Program-made: the position numbers and the translations under genes
Notes under the pieces: generated by a model
The model's database searches: none
Told to the model about the DNA's origin: nothing
The model's input: only the letters and a program-made list of their open reading frames with translations
Shown here: positions 35,186-43,807 of the stretch, piece by piece
Numbering within the stretch: position 1 is the first letter of the stretch
Layout of the letters: the number at the start of each line of letters is the position of its first letter
From: Psychrosphaera haliotis
GTDB taxonomy: Bacteria; Pseudomonadota; Gammaproteobacteria; Enterobacterales; Alteromonadaceae
Direction of reading: 5' to 3'
NCBI RefSeq assembly: GCF_039523615.1
Contig: NZ_BAAAFQ010000007.1
Span: 501,361 to 565,360, forward strand
Length of the DNA: 64,000 bases

Positions 35186-36388
35186 ATGAACATGCTCAAA
35201 TTATTGCCATTTGCAATAGCTACCGCTGTTGCGAGTGGGCACCTCTTAGCGAATGAACAACAAAATAATAGTCGCTTCGCGTTAGCGGGGTATGGAGACG
35301 TAAAATACGAAGACAGTAAATTGAAGGATACAAGTGCATTCAGTGCGCGATTTGTACCTATTTTCTTGTTTAGTCTCAGCGATAAAATGCATATAGAAGC
35401 TGAAACTGAAATCTCAGTTGATGAAAACGGGGAAACTGAAGTCGAGCTTGAATACGCTGATATTCATTATTTCCTTTCTGATACAACGACTTTTACCGCA
35501 GGTAAATTTCTACTCCCATTCGGCCAGTATGGACCGAATCTACATCCTAGTTGGATAAATCGCTCAGCATTTTCTCCCGGTATTTATGGAGGGTTAGGTG
35601 GTCATGGTGGCTATCAACCTATGCAAGGTTTGTTACCCGTGATGAGTGATATTGGTATTGGCATTCAACACATAATTCCTTTGGGTAAAAATCAGAAAAT
35701 TTTCTTTGATGTATACATGACAAACGGGCTTGCTGCCGAGGCTCCGCATGGCGATGAAGAAGATGCCCATGATGAAGAGCCTGTGCAGGATGAACACGAA
35801 GAAGAGGTTGTCGATGAACATGCTGAAGAGGAAGACGAGCATGAAGAAGTTGATGATCACGCTTTGGAACTTCCTGAACTAGCGTTTGAAGCAACGAGTG
35901 CGGATAACAACTCTGACAAAGCATTTGGGGGGCGTATTACGTATGCCTTTCTTCCGGGCATTGAGGTTGGCGCTTCCTATTACACGGCAAAATATGATGA
36001 TGATGAAAAGCTAGGATTTACAGCAACAGGCTTTGATATCAACTGGATTGGTAACCATTACATCGTCAGAGGGGAATACATCAAAACAGAAACCGATGCC
36101 TTCGAGGAAGATGAACATGAAGAAAACAAAGTGATCACATTTGATCGCAATGGCTGGTATCTCCAAGCAACCTTTATGGCAGGAAAAATGTTCAATGTAT
36201 TGCAGGGAACAGATTTCGTCGTTGAATATGCTGAGACCAATAAAATTAACGAAGCAGAGCGTTGGGCTTATGGCATTAATTACTGGTTAGACAGCCGAGC
36301 TGTCATTAAGGCGACATATGAAGATACCACCGTTCACGATGGTGAAGATGACAAGCGCTTCGCTATTCAATACAGCTATGGCTTTTAA
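35186..36388 (+). CDS. Porin-like outer-membrane barrel with acidic/His-rich loop
   Basis: A 400-residue secreted protein, with signal peptide to about LLANE, then a beta-barrel of the porin/LbtU-like kind (ARFVPIFLFSLSDKMHIEAE, FTAGKFLLPFGQYGPNLHPS) ending in aromatic FAIQYSYGF. Residues about 190-235 form a very acidic loop with many His (DEEDAHDEEPVQDEHEEE), probably metal-binding and surface or periplasm exposed. Several ATG codons follow GGGAGG; 35186 has the best spacing. It lies between copper genes and before a cytochrome c in the same direction. Transport substrate unknown. Confidence 0.8.
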   Translation: MNMLKLLPFAIATAVASGHLLANEQQNNSRFALAGYGDVKYEDSKLKDTSAFSARFVPIFLFSLSDKMHIEAETEISVDENGETEVELEYADIHYFLSDTTTFTAGKFLLPFGQYGPNLHPSWINRSAFSPGIYGGLGGHGGYQPMQGLLPVMSDIGIGIQHIIPLGKNQKIFFDVYMTNGLAAEAPHGDEEDAHDEEPVQDEHEEEVVDEHAEEEDEHEEVDDHALELPELAFEATSADNNSDKAFGGRITYAFLPGIEVGASYYTAKYDDDEKLGFTATGFDINWIGNHYIVRGEYIKTETDAFEEDEHEENKVITFDRNGWYLQATFMAGKMFNVLQGTDFVVEYAETNKINEAERWAYGINYWLDSRAVIKATYEDTTVHDGEDDKRFAIQYSYGF

Positions 36389-36401
36389 GGGGGATACTTA
36401 G

Positions 36402-36929
36402 ATGAGATCAATTATACAAATATTACTGGTTGTCAGCTTATCTCTTTTGTCTGCTTTTAGCTCTCATGCAGAAGAGAAAATTTCCGGTGCAGAAGTGATC
36501 AATAACAATTGTGCAAGATGCCATAACGCTCGCGCTGTTCATGAATTTTCTATTCCCGAATGGAAAGTCATTATGCCGCATATGCGAGAAAAGGCGCATT
36601 TAACAGGTAAAGAAACGCAAGCTGTTCTTGAATTTTTGGAACTAACTAGCCAAAGCGTACCTTTGGCAAAAAAAGTAGCGCCAGAAAAGATGAAAGCTCC
36701 TGATGGAAAGCAATTGTTTGCTCAATTTGGTTGCCAAGGCTGCCATTCATTGAAAGGTGATGGTGGCACTGTTGGCCCAGCGCTAGATGAAACAATTAAA
36801 AACAAAGGGATCGGCTTTTTTATTAAGAAGCTACAAAACCCTCAGTTTAATAACTCATCTTCGCCTATGCCTAAAATGCCGCTAAACGAGCAACAGATAA
36901 AAGCGATAGCTGAGTACATTAAATCATAA
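36402..36929 (+). CDS. Periplasmic dihaem cytochrome c
   Basis: A 175-residue secreted protein with signal peptide (to SSHA) and two haem c sites: NNCARCHNAR in the first domain and FGCQGCHSLKGDGG in the second, with later Met residues (SSPMPKMPL) as possible axial ligands. It follows the porin gene by 13 bases. It may pass electrons for copper redox change in the periplasm (for example from CopA oxidase), which is inference from context only. Confidence 0.88.
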   Translation: MRSIIQILLVVSLSLLSAFSSHAEEKISGAEVINNNCARCHNARAVHEFSIPEWKVIMPHMREKAHLTGKETQAVLEFLELTSQSVPLAKKVAPEKMKAPDGKQLFAQFGCQGCHSLKGDGGTVGPALDETIKNKGIGFFIKKLQNPQFNNSSSPMPKMPLNEQQIKAIAEYIKS

Positions 36930-36938
36930 GGAAGCGCT

Positions 36939-36969
36939 TGACCTGTGCCTTAGACACAGGTCTAAGCTG
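36939..36969 (+). promoter_or_regulatory. MerR-type operator-promoter for merR-copA ATPase operon
   Basis: TTGACC at 36939-36944 and TAAGCT at 36964-36969 are 19 bp apart. The spacer and its flank hold the palindrome ACCTGTG-CCTTAGA-CACAGGT. It is 43 bases before the MerR gene at 37012, which would thus control itself and the copA operon. The dyad differs from the CTATAG type, so it belongs to another regulator. Confidence 0.85.
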
Positions 36970-37011
36970 TAGGTGAGAGTACAAACTTAGGTGAAAAACT
37001 AAGGAGTAAAC

Positions 37012-37425
37012 ATGAAAGTAACAGAGCTGGCAAAAAGCCTTGGAACGACTGCTGATACGGTGCGCTATTACACGCGATTGGAACTGTTAAAACCTGCCAA
37101 GTCAGTGAATGGCTACAAGTTATACTCGAATAAAGAAGTATCGAGACTTAAATTCATTTTAAGTGCCAGAAACCTTGGTTTTTCCGTTGCAGATATCAAG
37201 CAAATTCTTAATGAATCTGAAGATGGTAAAAGTGCATGTCCATTAGTCAGAAGTCTTATTAAAGAGCGGCTTGAAGAGACAGAAAAACAGTTTCAAGCAA
37301 TGTTGGCACTTCGAGGAAAAATGTCTTCAGCTCTTTCTCAATGGGAAGAAATGGAAGACAAAGCACCGACTGCAAACATGGTTTGTCATCTCATCGAAAA
37401 TTTTGAACAAATAAAAAAGGCATAG
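37012..37425 (+). CDS. MerR-family metal regulator of the copA ATPase operon
   Basis: A 137-residue MerR protein: winged helix (KVTELAKSLGTTADTVRYY), dimer helix and a metal loop with Cys76 (SACPLV) and Cys125 (NMVCHL). These fit the ZntR Cys79 and Cys124 positions; the CC pair of ZntR is absent, and the CueR pattern is not seen. It begins an operon whose second gene is a Cu(I) ATPase, so copper is the likely signal despite the atypical ligand set. An AAGGAG site precedes the ATG. Confidence 0.88.
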   Translation: MKVTELAKSLGTTADTVRYYTRLELLKPAKSVNGYKLYSNKEVSRLKFILSARNLGFSVADIKQILNESEDGKSACPLVRSLIKERLEETEKQFQAMLALRGKMSSALSQWEEMEDKAPTANMVCHLIENFEQIKKA

Positions 37426-37433
37426 GAGGAAAA

Positions 37434-39770
37434 ATGGTGACTACTAATACAAATATTGAAACCGAATCCGGCTGTTGCTGTCAGTCAAAAGCTCAATCCT
37501 CTTCGTGTAAAAGTAAGGAGAATACGTTGGAGAAAGTATCACATAACCAACAGCTCATCATTGAAGGAGCTGGGTGTGCTAGCTGTGTAGGCAAAATTGA
37601 AGGGGCGTTAAAGGCAACTTTTGGTGTAGTCAGTGCGGAAATGAATTTTGCTGATAGGACTGTAATAGTTTCTGGGACAGCTAAAACAAAAGAATTGATC
37701 AAAGCTGTTGAGTCTGTGGGGTATAACGCGAAGCCAATTGATGATAGCTCTGCAACAGATGCGCTTGACGAGAAAGAAGCGGCTGATTGGGCATATTATA
37801 AAAAGCTAATGCGCGATACATTTATTGCCCTTTCACTCGGTGTTCCTTTGATGATCTACAGTATTGTAGTTGGAGAAATGACGGTTGAAACCAACCTTGA
37901 ACGCATGTCTTGGCTGCTTGTAGGCATTTTAACTTTTGGTGTTATGTATTTTTCAGGTAAGCATTTTTATGTTGGCGCTTGGAAAAGCTTTAAAAATCAC
38001 TCCGCTAATATGGACACTCTAATAGCTTTAGGAACAGGTACAGCTTGGTTGTATTCGATGGTTGTCGTGTTTGCACCTGACGCCGTTCCATTGATGGCAC
38101 GGCATGTTTATTTTGAAGCTACCGCCATGATCATTGGCTTAATTGATTTAGGTCTAGCATTAGAAATAAAAGCCAGAGGTAAAACCTCTGAGGCCATTAA
38201 ACGTCTTATCGGCTTGCAGGCCAAAACGGCAACCGTAGTTCGTGATAACAAAGAGGTTCAGATTGGTATTGAGCAGGTTTTACTGAATGATGTTGTAAAG
38301 GTAAAACCGGGCGAAAAAATTCCCGTCGATGGTGTGGTATTGGAAGGCCACACCTCCATTGATGAGTCCATGCTGACAGGCGAACCCATGCCTGTTGAAA
38401 AAGCTGAAGAAGATGAGGTTGTCGCTGGTACTTTGAACAAATCAGGCATGATTTTATTTAGAGCGACACGCGTTGGTAAAGACACGGCGCTTGCACAGAT
38501 CATCAATATGGTCAAACGAGCGCAAAATTCAAAACCGCCGATTGGCCGCTTGGCCGATGTTATTTCAGCTTTTTTCGTTCCTGTTGTCATGATCATCTCT
38601 GTGTTAAGTGCGCTAGCATGGCTTAACTTTGGACCTGAGCCTGCAATTGCTTTTGCCATCGTTTCAGCAACTACCGTACTCATTATTGCCTGTCCGTGTG
38701 CTTTGGGCTTGGCAACGCCTATGTCTGTTATGGTCGGAGTAGGAAAAGCAGCAGAAGCAGGAGTGCTAATTCGAAACGGTGAAGCACTGCAAACCGCCTC
38801 TAAAATCACTGCCATGATTTTAGATAAAACGGGCACTATTACTGAAGGGGCACCTAAGGTAACCGATATTGTTTTGGCAAAAGCTACTGACGAAGAAGGC
38901 GTACTACAGCTTGCAGCAAGTTTAGAAAGCGGCTCAGAGCACCCTTTAGCGCAAGCGATTGTTGAAAGTGCGTTAGCGCACGATATTGAGTTACTAAAAA
39001 TTGAAGCCTTTAACGCCATCACGGGTTTTGGTGTAGAAGCAAACTGCAACAATAAAGCCCTGCTTTTCGGTAACGATAAACTAATGAAGTTAAAAGGCAT
39101 AGACCTCACTGGCTTTGTTGGAAAAGCCCAGTCTTTAGCAAAAGAAGCTAAAACACCTATGTATTTTGCTGTTGATGGTGAGCTTGCCGCAATAATTGCT
39201 GTTGCAGATCCAATCAAGTCTGACTCAATCTCTGCTATCCAACGTCTTCAGGCCAATGGTATACGCGTCATCATGCTAACGGGGGATAACAAGGAAACCG
39301 CTGCCGCTGTTGCCAAAAAAGCGGGCATTAGCGAGTTTTTTGCTGAAGTGCTGCCAGAAGACAAAGCCAACAAGGTGAAAGAGCTACAAGGCAGTGGCGA
39401 AATCGTTGGTATGACAGGTGATGGCATCAACGATGCTCCGGCGCTAGCGTTAGCTGATGTTGGTTTTGCTATAGGCACAGGTACAGACGTTGCGATTGAA
39501 AGCGCAGATATTACCCTGATGCGTGGTTCACTTCATGGCCTTGCTGATGCCATCGCGGTAAGCAAAGCGACTTTACGAAATATCAAACAAAACTTGTTTG
39601 GCGCGTTTGTCTATAACGTAGCCGGGATTCCTTTTGCTGCGGGGGTTCTATACCCCTTCTTTGGCATTCTGCTTAGCCCTGTAATTGCTGGTGCTGCAAT
39701 GGCGTTTTCGTCATTGACCGTAGTGTCAAATGCAAATCGACTTCGCTTTTTTAAAGCCCAAAACTCATAG
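37434..39770 (+). CDS. copA: Cu(I)-exporting P-type ATPase CopA
   Basis: A 778-residue P1B-type ATPase. It has a Cys-rich N-terminus (SGCCCQSKAQSSSC), one HMA domain with GCASCVG (Cys48, Cys51), the actuator TGE loop, the membrane CPC (Cys420-Cys422), DKTGT with Asp464 as phosphorylation site, and GDGIND. The last helices contain YN (VYNVAGIP) and MxxSS (MAFSS), which define the Cu(I) subgroup. It pumps cytosolic Cu(I) to the periplasm. AGGAGG lies 5 bases before ATG 37434, 8 bases after merR. Confidence 0.96.
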   Translation: MVTTNTNIETESGCCCQSKAQSSSCKSKENTLEKVSHNQQLIIEGAGCASCVGKIEGALKATFGVVSAEMNFADRTVIVSGTAKTKELIKAVESVGYNAKPIDDSSATDALDEKEAADWAYYKKLMRDTFIALSLGVPLMIYSIVVGEMTVETNLERMSWLLVGILTFGVMYFSGKHFYVGAWKSFKNHSANMDTLIALGTGTAWLYSMVVVFAPDAVPLMARHVYFEATAMIIGLIDLGLALEIKARGKTSEAIKRLIGLQAKTATVVRDNKEVQIGIEQVLLNDVVKVKPGEKIPVDGVVLEGHTSIDESMLTGEPMPVEKAEEDEVVAGTLNKSGMILFRATRVGKDTALAQIINMVKRAQNSKPPIGRLADVISAFFVPVVMIISVLSALAWLNFGPEPAIAFAIVSATTVLIIACPCALGLATPMSVMVGVGKAAEAGVLIRNGEALQTASKITAMILDKTGTITEGAPKVTDIVLAKATDEEGVLQLAASLESGSEHPLAQAIVESALAHDIELLKIEAFNAITGFGVEANCNNKALLFGNDKLMKLKGIDLTGFVGKAQSLAKEAKTPMYFAVDGELAAIIAVADPIKSDSISAIQRLQANGIRVIMLTGDNKETAAAVAKKAGISEFFAEVLPEDKANKVKELQGSGEIVGMTGDGINDAPALALADVGFAIGTGTDVAIESADITLMRGSLHGLADAIAVSKATLRNIKQNLFGAFVYNVAGIPFAAGVLYPFFGILLSPVIAGAAMAFSSLTVVSNANRLRFFKAQNS

Positions 39771-39794
39771 AAAGTAAGCATTTGGAGAATCACA

Positions 39795-40148
39795 ATGATG
39801 ATAATTAACTTATTAGGCTTAGTGTTAATTGCAATGATTGTTTGGTGGTTTTGGCTATACAAACCCAATAAAACAATTGTTCAAGATAGTGAAGTACTCA
39901 TTGAAGTGAGGGATGGCGTGTATTCACCATCCTCAATTCAAGTGTCTGCTAGCCAGCCTGTCACTCTGAAGTTTATGCGCAAAGATCAATCACCCTGCGC
40001 TGAAACAATGCTTATTCCATCATTGGAGATAAGTGAGCAGCTTAAATTAAATGAAATTACTCAAATTACCTTATTGAACTTATCACCGGGAGAGCATGAG
40101 TTTCATTGTCAGATGCAAATGTATCGCGGTGTCTTAAAAGTCGTTTAG
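39795..40148 (+). CDS. Membrane-anchored cupredoxin-like protein
   Basis: A 117-residue protein with one N-terminal transmembrane anchor (residues 3-22) and a small cupredoxin domain facing the periplasm (VRDGVYSPSSIQVSASQPVT, then SPCAETM and HEFHCQMQMYRG, which supply Cys, His and Met ligands). Such proteins accompany Cu ATPases in marine gammaproteobacteria and may accept copper at the exit site. Start ATG 39795 has GGAG upstream; spacing 24 bases after copA. Confidence 0.85.
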   Translation: MMIINLLGLVLIAMIVWWFWLYKPNKTIVQDSEVLIEVRDGVYSPSSIQVSASQPVTLKFMRKDQSPCAETMLIPSLEISEQLKLNEITQITLLNLSPGEHEFHCQMQMYRGVLKVV

Positions 40149-40157
40149 GAGGCCAAC

Positions 40158-40493
40158 ATGAAAAATGAGCACCCTAAATTTTGGTTTACACCCACAGGTT
40201 GGGCTGCATTGGTGCTTATTGCCGCAGCCACCTATTTTTTAATCTTTGAACATGGACAACATGTTCTGCAATTTCTTCCCTATTTAATTTTGCTGTTATG
40301 TCCTTTGATGCATGTATTTATGCATGGCAGTCACGGCAAACATGGTCACGATCATTCACATGCGCCTGATGACAAAAAGGAAGAGAGCTTTCAAGAACTC
40401 ACGGATAAAAATGAAGCCTATCGCGATGGCTACATACAAGGGTTAGAAGAAGGACGCAAGGAATTGCATAAGAAGGAGAACAGTGATGAATGA
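40158..40493 (+). CDS. DUF2933 membrane protein with His-rich segment
   Basis: A 111-residue protein with two membrane helices (WAALVLIAAATYFLIFEHG and LPYLILLLCPLMHVFMHG) followed by a His-rich stretch (HGSHGKHGHDHSHAPDDK) and a charged C-terminus. The pattern is DUF2933, a common partner of copper islands. AGGAGG precedes the ATG. Its TGA lies inside the start region of the next gene, so the two overlap. Probably a copper-binding membrane accessory. Confidence 0.85.
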   Translation: MKNEHPKFWFTPTGWAALVLIAAATYFLIFEHGQHVLQFLPYLILLLCPLMHVFMHGSHGKHGHDHSHAPDDKKEESFQELTDKNEAYRDGYIQGLEEGRKELHKKENSDE

Positions 40494-41151
40494 GACATAT
40501 GATTATGGCTTATGGTCAATGGTGATACTGAATTCAGCAATTTTTATCTTTTTTGCCTTTAGTTTTGTAAAACCAAAAACATCAACTGATTGGCGAAGCC
40601 TAGGAGCGTTCTCTGCCTTTATTGTTGCCCTATTTACTGAAATGTATGGCTTTCCTTTAACTATCTATTTTTTGTCTGGATGGTTAACTGAAAATTACCC
40701 AGAAGTTAACTTCTTTGCGCATGAAAATGGGCACTTATTACATACTTTCTTTGGTTTGGAAGGTGATGCCCATTGGGACCCATTTCATATAGCGAGTATG
40801 GTGTTTATTGTGGCAGGTTTCTTTATGTTGTCTTCAGCATGGAACGTATTGCATCACGCGCAAAAACACCATCAATTGGCTACTACAGGATGGTACGCGA
40901 GGTGTCGTCACCCACAGTACGTAGCTTTCATTCTAATCATGTTCGGCTTTTTATTGCAGTGGCCGACCATCCCAACACTTGCGATGTTTCCAATCTTAGT
41001 CGTTGTTTACGTCAAGCTAGCGAAACGCGAAGAGACACAAGCTATTGCCGAGTTTGGTTCGGAGTACCATAGCTATATGGAATCGACACCAAGTTGGATT
41101 CCAAATTTTAATAAGAACATAGAAGGTAAAAATCATGAAAACGTTAACTAA
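40486..41151 (+). CDS. Isoprenylcysteine carboxyl methyltransferase-family membrane protein
   Basis: A 221-residue multi-pass membrane protein of the ICMT/PEMT family: GWYARCRHPQYVAFILIMFG is the RHPxY signature that binds S-adenosylmethionine, and KREETQAIAEFG follows it. Bacteria do not make isoprenylcysteine proteins in the usual sense, so the true substrate is unknown. It is a regular member of this copper cluster. ATG 40486 follows AAGGAG at proper distance; a GTG one codon earlier is less likely. Overlaps both neighbours. Confidence 0.85.
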   Translation: MNETYDYGLWSMVILNSAIFIFFAFSFVKPKTSTDWRSLGAFSAFIVALFTEMYGFPLTIYFLSGWLTENYPEVNFFAHENGHLLHTFFGLEGDAHWDPFHIASMVFIVAGFFMLSSAWNVLHHAQKHHQLATTGWYARCRHPQYVAFILIMFGFLLQWPTIPTLAMFPILVVVYVKLAKREETQAIAEFGSEYHSYMESTPSWIPNFNKNIEGKNHENVN

Positions 41152-41557
41152 ATCAATTTTATTTGTCAGCTCACTATTGGCGGCCACAAGCTTATTTGCT
41201 CAAAACAATGAGAATAAACATGAAGGTGCGAACAAATCGGATATGCATCAAGGCATGGCAATGTCGCATGAGAACATGGGAAAAATGCATTCAAAAATGA
41301 TGGAAATGAAAAAGGAAGTCCATACCATTAAAACTGAAAAAGATCCTGAAAAGCAAAAGCAGATGATGGCTGAACATCACCGCTCAATGATGAAGATGAT
41401 GCAATCCATGCACAAAAACATGGAAGCAATGCCAATGCATAAGCAAATCAAGATGGCTGAACATCATCTGGAAATGATGGAAAACATGATGCCACAAATG
41501 AAATACAAAATGGCAGAAATGAAAGACAAAAAACAACAACACTCGCACTCACATTAG
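41135..41557 (+). CDS. Periplasmic Met/His-rich metal-binding protein
   Basis: A 140-residue secreted protein: signal peptide (to LFAQ), then an all-helical chain with very many Met and His (MHQGMAMSHENMGKMHSKMM, MAEHHRSMMKMMQSMHKNM) and a C-terminal HSHSH. It looks like a copper sponge, or a distant relative of Spy/CpxP-type proteins. It overlaps the previous gene by 17 bases. No close family recognised. Confidence 0.75.
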   Translation: MKTLTKSILFVSSLLAATSLFAQNNENKHEGANKSDMHQGMAMSHENMGKMHSKMMEMKKEVHTIKTEKDPEKQKQMMAEHHRSMMKMMQSMHKNMEAMPMHKQIKMAEHHLEMMENMMPQMKYKMAEMKDKKQQHSHSH

Positions 41558-41567
41558 GAGATAAATT

Positions 41568-41939
41568 ATGAGCGATTTAGATCATAGAGTTGGCGTTAGA
41601 GAGCAGAATTTAGTTGTTCGAAATTTAAGACTAAGTAATGTCACAGAAGAAAACTGTGACGAGTTAGTAAAAAAAATTGATCAGCTTTTTGGTATAGATG
41701 AAGTCAGTTACAACATCAAAGAAGGTGAAATACACCTAGCATATGATGCGGCAAATATAAACCTTGATGGGATTGAGGAAGTTATTCGCAAACATGGTGC
41801 CGATGTTCATGATGATTGGTGGACGCACACTAAAGAAAGTTACTACAAATTTGTTGATCAGAATGTTAAAGACAACGCTGCTCATAAACCGTGGAGTTGT
41901 CACAAAGTTCCTCCGGGTGCAAGCCGGAAAAATAAGTAA
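41568..41939 (+). CDS. HMA-like domain protein lacking the CxxC motif
   Basis: A 123-residue cytoplasmic protein. Residues about 15-80 show the beta-alpha-beta pattern of heavy-metal-associated domains (LVVRNLRLSNVTEENCDELV ... INLDGIEEVIRKHG), but the CxxC site is absent; one Cys remains in EENCDE. The C-terminal part is His/Trp-rich (DDWWTHTKESYYKF, PWSCHKVPPG). It may bind metal by other residues or act as a partner in the copA operon. Confidence 0.7.
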   Translation: MSDLDHRVGVREQNLVVRNLRLSNVTEENCDELVKKIDQLFGIDEVSYNIKEGEIHLAYDAANINLDGIEEVIRKHGADVHDDWWTHTKESYYKFVDQNVKDNAAHKPWSCHKVPPGASRKNK

Positions 41940-41983
41940 GCTTCCAAAGAGCTTGCTCAGTTAATAAGTTAGATGAGGAAAAA

Positions 41984-42337
41984 ATGATGAAAACATCCAA
42001 TATGAAAATTCTTTTGCTTGTTGTATTCGGTATCTTTTTAGCAGGCTGTTCGAATACTGCGTTTTATCACAAAAATATGATGAGGGGCCAAGTGGTTGAG
42101 CAGTCTACTGATCGAACTCTGATTTGTATTGGTGCCAAACATGGTGCAGAGGTTGGACAAAAATACAGTGTTATTAGATTCCATGAGGAAATTGCGCCGG
42201 GTGAAGGTGATGATCCGTACACTATTGAAAAAGTGGGAACGGTACAAATTACTAAAATTGTAAATGATCACTTCGCGACGGTAAAACTAATATCTGGTGA
42301 CATCGCAGCGAAAGATATGGTGGAACTTGAAGACTAA
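41984..42337 (+). CDS. Small lipoprotein
   Basis: A 117-residue lipoprotein with a signal sequence and lipobox LAGC (Cys about residue 22), followed by a beta-rich domain (QVVEQSTDRTLICIGAKHGA, VGTVQITKIVNDHFATVKL). The pattern resembles the FlgT/peptide-repeat type periplasmic domains found in unrelated lipoproteins. Last gene of the copA operon; a strong hairpin follows 5 bases after the stop. Role in metal handling is unknown. Confidence 0.75.
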   Translation: MMKTSNMKILLLVVFGIFLAGCSNTAFYHKNMMRGQVVEQSTDRTLICIGAKHGAEVGQKYSVIRFHEEIAPGEGDDPYTIEKVGTVQITKIVNDHFATVKLISGDIAAKDMVELED

Positions 42338-42341
42338 TAAA

Positions 42342-42361
42342 GTGGTGGCGAAAGCCACCAC
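42342..42361. terminator. Hairpin at end of copA operon
   Basis: GTGGTGGC and GCCACCAC form a perfect 8-bp stem with a GAAA tetraloop. There is no T run, so it may be a rho-dependent or mRNA-stabilising end. The next 190 bases (to 42552) show nothing else I recognise. Confidence 0.65.
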
Positions 42362-42552
42362 AAGAGCATAACAATAAAACTTAATGAAAAAACTTTAGTG
42401 TTATTTTGTACAACCTTTGAGATTGTTTGCTCAGTTCTGGTTATCTTGATGCCAGTACGACAGAAAAATGTTACATATGAATTAGAAAGGTGTGGGCTGG
42501 CATCCTAGGTCTAATCTTAACAGTTAAGGGGCCGCCGAATAGAGCTATACCT

Positions 42553-43284
42553 TTACATCAGCAGCATAATCAATGCTCCCGCGATCATAAATAAGTTTTC
42601 AGATAGCGATACAAATCCAAGTGGCACACTGCTATCGCCGCCTACACAGGCACACTTTAACTGGCGTTTGTCGATGTAAACGGCTTTGAAAACTGAAATT
42701 GCTCCAACTGTGCCGATAAACAATGAAAATGGTGCCACTGCGAGAGGCTGTAGTTGGGCAACCATACCAATACCTGCATATGCTTCAATGAAGGGATAAA
42801 TATAACCATATCTTATCCATCTCATCGCTAGTAAATCATAAGTAATAAACGAATTTGTGAAACTGTATAGGTCTTTCAGTTTTTGCACCGCTAAGAGCGT
42901 CATTGAAAAAGCTATAAATAGCATCAGTGTTCTGATGGAGATAAATGAGCCGGAAGCAAAATGTTGAGATGCGACAGCAAGAAGTGCAGCTATCGAGAAA
43001 ATGGCTACAACGGGCGTGTAGGTTGTGCCAGTTTGACCTGCTTCATCTTTACCAAAATACTCTCTTAAGTCATCGTATCCTCCGACACGCTTTCCTTCAA
43101 TAAAGGTTTGTGGCGTAGTTTTGACATCATGCTTAGCTTTGAAGTCATCAGCTTGTTGTCTTGACGTGAGCTTATGATCTTCTACATCATACCCTTGCCT
43201 CTCCAGCAAATCTTTCGACCTTAAACCATAGGGGCAGATATGTTCGTCAGTGACCATTCTGTACTGGGTAGCTGTCTTAGTCAT
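42553..43284 (-). CDS. Glutaredoxin-MauE fusion membrane protein
   Basis: A 243-residue protein: residues about 5-85 are a glutaredoxin domain (CPYGLRSKDLLERQGY, TTPQTFIEGKRVGGYDDL) with only one active Cys (CPYG), so monothiol; then a MauE/DoxX-like membrane part with four helices and a conserved CACVGGDSSVPLG motif. Such fusions are thought to move electrons or thiols across the inner membrane. One base separates it from the DUF305 gene, same operon. Confidence 0.85.
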   Translation of the reverse strand: MTKTATQYRMVTDEHICPYGLRSKDLLERQGYDVEDHKLTSRQQADDFKAKHDVKTTPQTFIEGKRVGGYDDLREYFGKDEAGQTGTTYTPVVAIFSIAALLAVASQHFASGSFISIRTLMLFIAFSMTLLAVQKLKDLYSFTNSFITYDLLAMRWIRYGYIYPFIEAYAGIGMVAQLQPLAVAPFSLFIGTVGAISVFKAVYIDKRQLKCACVGGDSSVPLGFVSLSENLFMIAGALIMLLM

Positions 43285-43285
43285 C

Positions 43286-43807
43286 TTAGTCTCCTTTGTT
43301 CAGTGTGCCTTCAAACTTTGGGAGCGGTCGTTGCTCAGCCTGAGCTTGTGAGCTGACCTTTCCATTTTCAGAAATATCTTTAATCAGCCATTCCATTTCT
43401 TTTATTTCTTTTCGTTGGGCTTTAATAATACCATTTGCCAATTCACGCACGCGTACATCCTCCAAAGTTGAATGCTCACTAGTAAGAATAGCAATGGAGT
43501 GATGAGGAATCATCGCTTTCATGTAGGCAGTGTCAGAAATTGTGCTTTGAGAGCGAACAAGATAAAGACATATGGCAAACAGTATTGTCGCCAATAGAAA
43601 AATAGCCATGTTGAGCTTCTTGTTACTGTACATGCCAAGCATAAAGGCCAGCATGATCATTGCCATACCTGCTCCCATATACAACGCCATATAGATACGC
43701 GTTTCACTAAACCATATATGTGATACTGCGTAAGTGTTGAGGTACATCATGACAAACATAGTAATGGTTGAGGTGATGATCATTGCAGCAAATCTTGAGT
43801 ATTTCAT
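43286..43807 (-). CDS. DUF305 membrane-anchored protein
   Basis: A 173-residue protein with three or so membrane helices at the N-terminus (SRFAAMIITSTITMFVMMYL and following) and a C-terminal DUF305 domain (MKAMIPHHSIAILTSEHS ... ELANGIIKAQRKEIKEMEWL). DUF305 is a ferritin-like helical domain often found next to copper genes; the HH and Glu pairs suggest a metal site. AGGA precedes the ATG. First gene of a two-gene operon with the glutaredoxin-MauE protein. Confidence 0.88.
   Translation of the reverse strand: MKYSRFAAMIITSTITMFVMMYLNTYAVSHIWFSETRIYMALYMGAGMAMIMLAFMLGMYSNKKLNMAIFLLATILFAICLYLVRSQSTISDTAYMKAMIPHHSIAILTSEHSTLEDVRVRELANGIIKAQRKEIKEMEWLIKDISENGKVSSQAQAEQRPLPKFEGTLNKGD

Noticed and set aside
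35619..35924. 101-codon minus-strand frame inside the porin gene
   Set aside because: It is the complement of the acid/His-rich loop, giving repeats of Leu, His and Gln typical of a shadow frame.
38258..39217. 319-codon open frame on the minus strand inside the copA ATPase gene
   Set aside because: It is wholly antisense to a clear P-type ATPase with all motifs; its protein is low-complexity Ser/Ala/Thr-rich and has no family features.
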